From contig QIAN01000088.1 of assembly GCA_003225005.1 (NCBI GenBank), positions 1 to 51,064 on the forward strand: a stretch of 51,064 nt of DNA. Reading direction: 5' to 3'. Source of the stretch: Acidobacteriota bacterium (lineage in GTDB: Bacteria; Acidobacteriota; Terriglobia; Terriglobales; Acidobacteriaceae). Every line of letters starts with the position of its first letter. Position 1 is the stretch's first letter. Below are positions 45,741-51,064 of this stretch, in pieces. The translations under genes were made by a program, and so were the position numbers. The notes beneath the pieces were generated by a model, which was given only the letters and a program-made list of their open reading frames with translations, was not told the origin of the DNA and ran no database searches.

Positions 45741-47917
45741 CCTCAGAACCGTCAGGACGAGTTGACGCCAGCGAGTATCCGCCTGCGGCGGGTCCAATAC
45801 CCTTCCGCCGGATGGAGAAAAATTGGGGTGTGGACCTCTCGCCCGGATTGCGGGCCGATTTGCTGGATTTCACCGCTTGGGGCGAGATTCTGACGATGTA
45901 TGGCCGCACCATGAAGGTGGCAGTCGCATTAACCAACTCCCAAGGCCAGATATTGGGAAAATGTCACAATGAGCAGCCCGTCTGGAAGCTAGTCCGTGAC
46001 GCCTCACCTGGTTGGGCTGCCGGATGTCCCTTCTGCATAACAACGGGTTTGCCTTGCACTGCGGTTGCGGACGCATTGCAAACAGGCGTGACAGTGATGG
46101 TGCGTGACCAAGCTGGCCTCACCCATGTCGCAGTTCCGCTCTCCTTGGGCGAGCAGCCTTTGGGTGCCATTATTGCGGGGCAGGTGTTCGATCGATATCC
46201 CGAATCACTATTGTTGCGGCGCGTGGCAAAGGAGTTTGGTGTTTCGGCGCAGCGACTTTGGGATTTGGCGAGCAGACAGCGTCCTGTAAGCCAGGGGATA
46301 CTCCAGACATCCGGCGATTTGCTGCGTTCGCTGGGTGATGCATTTCTCCGGCAACGCTACAGCTCGATCCTCGAGGAGCAGCTGGCTGAGACAAACGGAC
46401 GCTTTCGATTGCTGGTCGAGGAAGTTAGGGACTACGCCCTTTTCACAATGGATCCAACTGGGCGCGTGACCAGTTGGAATGGCGGAGCGGAGCGCATGTT
46501 GGGTTACCTTGAGGCCGAGATCGTGGGCCAGAATTTCTCGTGCTTCTTTAGCCCAGATGATATTCAGAATCTCGTGCCCGAGAAACAGTTACGCAAGGCT
46601 CTCGAAGCAGGTGAGGCGAAAGATGAGGGATGGCGCGTCCGCGAGAACCGCGAGCAGTTCTGGGCCGATGTCAGCATCACAGCATTATTGGAACATGTAG
46701 GTCCGTTTGGCGGCTTTGCCATCGTCATGCAGGACGTGACCGACCGGAAGAGGATCGCGATCGTACTGGAAGAGGCCCGGCAGGAGCGCACACGCCTTCA
46801 AGAGAAATTTCTTTCGCACGTCTCCCACGAGCTCCGTACTCCGCTGACGGCAATCTACTTTTTCGTGACCAATGTATTGGATGGAGTACTTGGTGATCTC
46901 ACTCCCGAACAGCGTGAGCACCTGACGTTCGCACTAGACAATGTCAACCAACTGAAGGATATGGTCAGCGATCTCCTCGACATAACCCGTGTCGAAACGC
47001 ATAAACTCATCGTAGAGCCCCGGCAAGCAAGTCCAGTCAAACTAATTGCCGAGGCGATCAGCACATGCGGCACAAATGCGGCGACGAAGAACATCAGTCT
47101 GCGTTTCCAGGCGGCGCCGGATCTTCCCTTGGTTTGGGCCGACCCCGTCCGAGTGCGTCAAATTCTCATCAATCTGATCGATAACGGAATCAAGTTTACG
47201 CCCGAAAGTGGAACCCTTACCGTGGCGTGCAGGCCCTTCGCGGAAGACGACGGCTTTGTGTGCCTATCGGTGTCCGATACGGGATGTGGGATCAGTCCGG
47301 CAAACCGCGAGATCATCTTTGACCGTCTGGCCCAGATAAAGAGTGGTTCCGGAGCAAGTCGCAGTGGTCTGGGTCTGGGGCTGTTCATTGCAAGGGAGCT
47401 GGTGTCAGGGCACGGCGGTCGAATCTGGGTGGAAAGCCAACAGGGACATGGCAGCACCTTTTACTTTACCCTGCCAGTATTCTCACTGGCCAAACTGTGT
47501 AGCCCCATCTTCACCGTGCCAAACTTGGAGGCGGGTTCTGTAACCCTCATTACGGTAGACGTGGTCCCGGTCGAGGGAACCGTTCACGCGGATATCGCGC
47601 TGGAGATACGGAGGGTCTTGGAGCGCTGCATTCATCCTGGTCAGGATGTGCTCTTGCCGTCAATGAGTGGCGCAGAGCCGGTACAGACTTTTTTTATTGT
47701 CGCATGCACCGATCCCCGTGGATTTGAGGTTATCGCAAACCGCATAGGCAGGGAGCTGCGAACCTTCGACAAGGATTCAAGACTTAAGCCGGTAATTTCC
47801 TCAACGACGTTGCTCGTGACACCCGACCGGTCCAGGGAAGAACAGATCGGCGAAGTCACGGCAGGAATCGAACGAGTGGTTCAAGCGCACCCCATGGCCA
47901 AGGAGAGACTCCAATGA
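45737..47917 (+). CDS. PocR-PAS sensor histidine kinase
   Basis: The 726-residue soluble kinase begins with a PocR ligand domain (about 35-210; WGEILTMYGRTMKVAVALTN, Cys-rich AGCPFCITTGLPCTAVADAL, PLGAIIAGQVF). A PAS domain follows (about 222-340; SWNGGAERMLGYLEAEIVGQ, then VMQDVTDRKR). The HisKA box has H364 (HVSHELRTPLTAIYFF), and the ATPase has N-box LINLIDNGIKF and G-boxes DTGCGI and SGLGLGLFIAREL. About 130 further residues (VRRVLERC-like helix, FFIVACTDPRGFEVIANRIG) resemble a degenerate GGDEF fold but have no GGDEF motif. PocR domains bind small hydrocarbon-like ligands. Start and stop overlap both neighbours by 4 nt, so KaiC-like ATPase, kinase and receiver should be made together. 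Confidence 0.9.
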   Translation: MTSEPSGRVDASEYPPAAGPIPFRRMEKNWGVDLSPGLRADLLDFTAWGEILTMYGRTMKVAVALTNSQGQILGKCHNEQPVWKLVRDASPGWAAGCPFCITTGLPCTAVADALQTGVTVMVRDQAGLTHVAVPLSLGEQPLGAIIAGQVFDRYPESLLLRRVAKEFGVSAQRLWDLASRQRPVSQGILQTSGDLLRSLGDAFLRQRYSSILEEQLAETNGRFRLLVEEVRDYALFTMDPTGRVTSWNGGAERMLGYLEAEIVGQNFSCFFSPDDIQNLVPEKQLRKALEAGEAKDEGWRVRENREQFWADVSITALLEHVGPFGGFAIVMQDVTDRKRIAIVLEEARQERTRLQEKFLSHVSHELRTPLTAIYFFVTNVLDGVLGDLTPEQREHLTFALDNVNQLKDMVSDLLDITRVETHKLIVEPRQASPVKLIAEAISTCGTNAATKNISLRFQAAPDLPLVWADPVRVRQILINLIDNGIKFTPESGTLTVACRPFAEDDGFVCLSVSDTGCGISPANREIIFDRLAQIKSGSGASRSGLGLGLFIARELVSGHGGRIWVESQQGHGSTFYFTLPVFSLAKLCSPIFTVPNLEAGSVTLITVDVVPVEGTVHADIALEIRRVLERCIHPGQDVLLPSMSGAEPVQTFFIVACTDPRGFEVIANRIGRELRTFDKDSRLKPVISSTTLLVTPDRSREEQIGEVTAGIERVVQAHPMAKERLQ

Positions 47918-48315
47918 CTGGAAAGAAAATTCTGATCGTCGACGACGATCCACATCTTCTGCTGGGCTTGACTGCCAAATTGAAAGCCAACGGCTATGAG
48001 GTAACGTGCGCTACGGATGCCCTGTCCGCGATAACAGTGGCGCGCAAGGAGGCGCCAGACCTGGTCATCCTCGATCTCGGACTGCCGGCAGGTGATGGTT
48101 TCCTAGTCCTTGAACGAATGAGACGCCTGGCAGATCTTGTGGCAACTCCAGTCATCGTGCTCAGCGCCCGAGATCCGACTGACAATAAGAAACGTGCGCT
48201 GGACGCCGGGGCGGTAGCCTTCTTCCAGAAACCTCCCGATAGTCATGAATTCCTGAGCGAAATTCGGCAAGCGTTGGGAGAAGAAATGGCACTGTCGTCG
48301 TTTCTTAAAACCTGA
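47914..48315 (+). CDS. Single-domain response regulator
   Basis: The 133-residue protein is a complete receiver with no output domain: acidic pocket DDD (10-12), phospho-acceptor D54 (LVILDLGLP), the Thr/Ser position SA at about 84-85 and K106 (FFQKPPD). Its ATG overlaps the kinase stop as ATGA. It is the expected phosphate acceptor of that kinase and must signal by protein contact, perhaps back to the KaiC-like ATPase (inference). Confidence 0.92.
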   Translation: MTGKKILIVDDDPHLLLGLTAKLKANGYEVTCATDALSAITVARKEAPDLVILDLGLPAGDGFLVLERMRRLADLVATPVIVLSARDPTDNKKRALDAGAVAFFQKPPDSHEFLSEIRQALGEEMALSSFLKT

Positions 48316-48689
48316 ATCTTGCAGGGGCCGACGGGTTGTAACCTCTGTGGTGGCCGAAGCGATGCGCACAGGCTGGCCTGAGGGCGTGCCTCTTACCCAT
48401 GAAGTTCCGTTTTCCCGGCAGCGCGCTGGGGGCCTCTTTGGCTTGCGTAGTCTTCTTCATCTCGTTGGGGCGAGGAAAGCCTTGGGATCAAAGAAGTCCG
48501 GTTCCTTCGAGGCTACATTACCCCTCCTTGCGGAGGACGTAGGCTTGTGCGCCTGCAGGGTAGAACGGTAGAACGCTGAGAGCAAATCCCACGTCGTTAC
48601 GAAATCAGACCAGAATTCGTTACTCGTGAGAAGAAGGCACACGAAGCACATCCAGGAAAACCACCGCGAAAGGGCCTATGCACCTGTAG
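48316..48689. other. Gene-free stretch after the response regulator
   Basis: No convincing frame or RNA was found. A short hairpin CCTCC-TTGC-GGAGG lies near 48526 and a direct repeat GGTAGAAC near 48558; neither is followed by a clear T-run. Confidence 0.35.
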
Positions 48690-48707
48690 CTGTGCACTTT
48701 TGAACAG
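48690..48707. promoter_or_regulatory. Inverted-repeat leader element, copy 4
   Basis: CTGTGCA-CTTT-TGAACAG, same arm lengths and 4-nt spacer as the copy at 43123 with one arm mismatch, 119 nt before the start of the RsbRD-like gene. Confidence 0.4.
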
Positions 48708-48808
48708 ACGGAGCTGAGGGACTTCCGCTACCCTTGAGGAAAGCCTAAAGTACAACATGAGGACGGCGATGCTATCCGTGATTCGTTTCAGGGGCTAAGG
48801 AGTTCCTT

Positions 48809-49327
48809 TTGAAGCCAATCGAAATCGATTCGCTCCGGGACGTTATCCGGAAAGAAATCGCCAACCCCGTACCGCACAGGCCGCTTCCCACCGAAAGCGT
48901 GGCCTCCATCCTGGAGCATGACTTCGATGCGACGATTCAGTACTGGATGGGACTGGTCGAGGACGACCAGGAGCTGACCTGCATCCCACTAAGCTTTGAG
49001 GAACGCTCCGGGCATCTTCCCCATCTCCTCGCTGACTTGATTTACCGCTTGCGCCTCCCCCCAAATTCGAAAGCCAACATCTCCCTCCTCGCGCGTCAGC
49101 ATGGAGATCACCGACGAAAGCAAGGCTACACCGCTGCTATGGTGGTAGAGGAGTCGCGAATCTTAGAAGTCAGTATCTTCAATACTTTACAAAACAATCA
49201 GCCTAGAGTGGATTTCAGCCAAGTGCTGCTAGATATTATGACCATCGCGGACGAAGTGGACTCGCAGTTAGAGCAGGCCATGCACAGCTTCGAAGCCTGG
49301 CCTGGGTCCGCTGGGTCAGCTGCCTAG
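48809..49327 (+). CDS. RsbRD N-terminal-like sensor protein
   Basis: The 172-residue all-helical protein (IEIDSLRDVIRKEIANPVP, then HLPHLLADLIYRLRLPP, ISLLARQHGDHRRKQGYTAAMVVEESRILEVSIFNTLQNNQ) matches the N-terminal sensor domain of RsbRD-type stressosome or histidine-kinase proteins. It stands alone without a STAS or kinase partner. It probably binds a small signal or another regulator. The TTG start is well supported: AAGGAG at 48797-48802 with a six-base spacer. It lies downstream of the KaiC-like/kinase operon and may feed into it. Confidence 0.65.
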   Translation: MKPIEIDSLRDVIRKEIANPVPHRPLPTESVASILEHDFDATIQYWMGLVEDDQELTCIPLSFEERSGHLPHLLADLIYRLRLPPNSKANISLLARQHGDHRRKQGYTAAMVVEESRILEVSIFNTLQNNQPRVDFSQVLLDIMTIADEVDSQLEQAMHSFEAWPGSAGSAA

Positions 49328-49450
49328 ACGACCGACCAACATCTTCCATTCCCGATGAAGTTTGTTGCCCCGCCGCATAGAGGTGGAAGATCGCCATTTC
49401 GCTCCTTCTCCCGAGCTTTTCGGTTGCGTCACCAAAGTTTACTCGTGCGT

Positions 49451-49492
49451 ATTCCGGGGCATGTGAATACCGATTCCGGGGCGATGTGAATA
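49451..49492. repeat. Imperfect tandem 19/20-bp repeat
   Basis: ATTCCGGGGC(G)ATGTGAATA occurs at 49451-49469 and 49473-49492. It resembles the multiple terminal repeats I associate with IS21-type elements, but no transposase is present. The remaining 49328-49728 stretch has no gene. Confidence 0.5.
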
Positions 49493-49627
49493 ATCCGAAC
49501 CGCGATTGAAAGAGGCGGGTTGGAACCGGGGTTGATATTGACGTTTCTGGATCGGGCTTTCTGAGTAGGAGCGGAAAGCGGTGCTGGACAACCAATGGGA
49601 ATTTCTCCTCTGGCTAGAGGAGATTTG

Positions 49628-49645
49628 CTGTTCGAATCTGGACTG
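49628..49645. promoter_or_regulatory. Inverted-repeat leader element, copy 5
   Basis: CTGTTCG-AATC-TGGACTG: same layout as the copy at 43123 with three arm changes, 101 nt before the small ORF at 49729, the same distance as in copy A. Confidence 0.4.
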
Positions 49646-49728
49646 CCGGCGAGCGAGAATGTTCCCCGCTCTAAGGTCGCGCACCTATTGCCCAGAGCCC
49701 GGACGTGTAAAGTGACTACAATGTTGAA

Positions 49729-49914
49729 GTGAGATATCACACAACCAAACCGATCAATGGCGGCCTTTTCTGCAAGTGCAGCGTCAACACACTGGATTTC
49801 AACAGTACGAATGGCAACCGCCGCATCCAGGCGGCAGCAGTTATTCACCACCACACGGCGGTGTTGCATTTCTCTTGTCTGCAGCCCGTCGGCGGCCGAA
49901 ATGGAAGATGGTGA
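49729..49914 (+). CDS. Small repeated-family protein, type 1 (copy B)
   Basis: It is a 61-residue frame from GTG 49729, starting RYHTTKPINGGLFCKCSVNT and containing LDFNSTNGNRRIQAA, then HHHTAVLHFSCLQPVGG. It is closely similar to the copy at 34993, including the shared string HFSCLQPV. It keeps a C-x-C pair but not the C-x2-C of the copy at 37879. Its stop overlaps the next start as GTGA. It is the first gene of a three-gene coupled unit ending in a LuxR-type regulator. Confidence 0.58.
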   Translation: MRYHTTKPINGGLFCKCSVNTLDFNSTNGNRRIQAAAVIHHHTAVLHFSCLQPVGGRNGRW

Positions 49915-50111
49915 AACAGGGAGATCACGTAAAGGTCATGGGAAGATACGAATTGTATATATTCCTGAAAGAAGTTCAAGGAATGGCAACGCTGCGAGTA
50001 GGTGGCGCGAAAAGTCCAGACACACCCACCTTGGCCATTGCCATAAATCACGGAGTTTCTCTGGAAACAACAGAATTAGTGAAGCAAGAAAATCGCAGAA
50101 CAAATCTATGA
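49911..50111 (+). CDS. Small repeated-family protein, type 2 (copy B), SH3-like
   Basis: It is a 66-residue protein from GTG 49911, starting VKQGDHVKVMGRYELYIFLK and containing MATLRVGGAK, SPDTPTLAIAINHGVSLE. It is a clear homologue of the protein at 35190, with identical stretches such as TLRVGGAKSP. Its stop overlaps the LuxR-type start as ATGA. The conserved beta pattern suggests a small barrel that might bind nucleic acid or protein; function unknown. Confidence 0.62.
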   Translation: MKQGDHVKVMGRYELYIFLKEVQGMATLRVGGAKSPDTPTLAIAINHGVSLETTELVKQENRRTNL

Positions 50112-50761
50112 AGTTGGAACTCATTCACCGGCCGAAAATCCGAGTAGGCATCTTCGACGAAGATCCTGTTCGCCTCATTGGATTTCGAGATGTGCTTGGT
50201 TCGGAGCAGGATTTACAACTCACACTTGCCGGCAATATTGAACTCGGGGAAAGCGCCGAAATCGATGTGGCGATATTGAGAGAGCGCCGAGGCTGTAGTC
50301 TTGCCCGCCAACTGGAGAAAATCACAGCTGCGTTGCCCAGAACTCGAGTTCTGGCGACAGGATCAAGTCTGGACCAGAACGATGTGATTGAATCCATTGG
50401 CCTGGGTGCAAAAGGTTACATCAGAGAAACTGCGTCGGCTGCCGAGTTTGCGAGCGCGATCCGCACCGTGAACCAGGGATTGATCTGGGCTCCTCGACGT
50501 CTCCTCGCGATAGTCATTGACCGCATCATCGATTCTTTTCCCGGTGCTCGCTCCACGGATCGAGTGGCTCTCACAAGCCGGGAAAAGGAAGTCTTGCAGA
50601 TATTAGTGACTGGAAGCTCGAACAAAGAAATTGCCACTCCCTTGGGAATAGAAGTACGCACGGTCAAAGCCCATGTGTCTCACCTGATGCAAAAGCTGGG
50701 GGTGACGAACCGGCTCGCGGCGGCTGTTGAGGCAGTCAGGCAGTCAATAGTGAGTATTTGA
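50108..50761 (+). CDS. LuxR/NarL-type regulator with non-phosphorylatable receiver
   Basis: The 217-residue protein has a NarL-like layout. A receiver-like domain (about 10-125; RVGIFDEDPVRLIGFRDVL, then VLATGSSLDQNDVIESIGLGAKGYIRETASAAEFASAIR) is followed by a LuxR helix-turn-helix (about 150-205; LTSREKEVLQILVTGSSNKEIA, VRTVKAHVSHLMQKLGVTNR). At the end of the third strand, where the phospho-acceptor Asp belongs, the sequence reads DVAILRER, with Arg in that place. It is therefore likely regulated by protein contact rather than phosphorylation. Coupling by ATGA to the two small proteins suggests they control it. Confidence 0.8.
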   Translation: MKLELIHRPKIRVGIFDEDPVRLIGFRDVLGSEQDLQLTLAGNIELGESAEIDVAILRERRGCSLARQLEKITAALPRTRVLATGSSLDQNDVIESIGLGAKGYIRETASAAEFASAIRTVNQGLIWAPRRLLAIVIDRIIDSFPGARSTDRVALTSREKEVLQILVTGSSNKEIATPLGIEVRTVKAHVSHLMQKLGVTNRLAAAVEAVRQSIVSI

Positions 50762-50788
50762 TCAGAAGTATGACCATCGAGGGGCATT

Positions 50789-51064
50789 GTGGCTTATCTC
50801 GAAGACCTGAGAGACATGATCAGCCAGGTGCATGGCGCGGATGCTACACACGTTGAAAGCGTGCCAGTAAAAAAGACATTTCACGGCAAAACGGTATGGG
50901 AAGGCGTCGTTGAGGTCTTTGATCTTATAGGTCATCCGGCAGCATTCAGAGCGGATGCCTGGACGCAGCACACGGATGACCCGAGCAATCCTCTCCGCCA
51001 CATAACCATGTTGCATTTACATCCCATCGAGTCAGCGCAAGACGCTGTAGACGCACTCATCATT
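50789..51064 (+). CDS. Hypothetical protein, cut by the window end
   Basis: An open frame from GTG 50789 (GAGGGG just upstream) runs to the last base: starts VAYLEDLRDMISQVHGADAT, then KTFHGKTVWEGVVEVFDLIG and HITMLHLHPIESAQDAVDAL. At least 92 residues; mixed alpha/beta, no signal peptide. No family recognised. It starts 27 nt after the LuxR-type gene and could belong to that unit. Confidence 0.55.
   Translation, partial: MAYLEDLRDMISQVHGADATHVESVPVKKTFHGKTVWEGVVEVFDLIGHPAAFRADAWTQHTDDPSNPLRHITMLHLHPIESAQDAVDALII

Noticed and set aside
49631-49645. GTTCGAATC resembling a tRNA T-arm
   Set aside because: No acceptor stem, D-arm or anticodon arm can be placed around it; it is part of leader element copy 5.

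Overview
The window looks like soil-type Acidobacteriota DNA (Terriglobia / Koribacter-like). This is inferred from gene content, not from a marker gene. The supporting genes are an Oar-like TonB-dependent receptor with a carboxypeptidase-regulatory domain, a winged-helix/TolB-propeller fusion, two CRTAC1-type FG-GAP proteins with ASPIC/UnbV tails, a Ser/Thr kinase of the 'GAGGMGEVYRARD' type, and long PAS/GAF histidine kinases. No rRNA, tRNA or CRISPR array was seen.

Layout. 0-5 kb: Tat-related material (a tatC remnant, a Tat-exported ferritin-like protein, tatA, a short TatA/B-like protein), two decayed secreted-protein genes, and an intact YceI gene facing a decayed inverted YceI copy. 4.6-6.6 kb: a D-tartrate dehydratase-like enolase-superfamily gene, preceded by the tail of a second enolase-superfamily gene, then DinB. 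6.7-10.6 kb: a gene graveyard with an RND scrap, frameshifted DUF1080 and kinase genes, an IS-passenger-like CxxCxC protein, a TolB propeller piece and an MFS piece. 10.6-15 kb: methyltransferase, Sel1-repeat protein and winged-helix/TolB regulator.

15-33 kb is a secreted-protein and nutrient-acquisition locus, mostly on the minus strand: TonB-dependent receptor, TPR protein, CRTAC1-like protein, DUF5107-TPR protein and CBM9-like protein. A divergent GntR/HutC regulator sits next to it, and the same palindrome (core GCTATATAGC) precedes both the receptor and the regulator. Beyond gntR lie a second CRTAC1-like gene, a CocE/NonD-type hydrolase and a large pectate-lyase-superfamily protein. The last two are frameshifted.

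33-51 kb is a signalling region: PilZ protein, lipoprotein propeller, a GAF-PAS3-HK-REC hybrid kinase, and a translationally coupled set of winged-helix protein, double-domain KaiC-like ATPase, PocR-PAS histidine kinase and single-domain response regulator. An RsbRD-like protein follows. A small-ORF family occurs three times here. Two copies are two-gene cassettes with 4-nt start/stop overlaps, and one of these runs by another 4-nt overlap into a LuxR-type regulator that lacks the phospho-acceptor Asp. An inverted-repeat leader (CTGTTCA-N4-TGAACAG-like) lies about 90-120 bp upstream of each copy and of the RsbRD-like gene. This cassette/leader family and the KaiC-HK-RR operon are the best candidates for undescribed biology.

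Single-base frameshifts break at least four otherwise full-looking genes. Either the region is decaying or the assembly carries indel errors, so this should be settled before functional claims are made about those genes.
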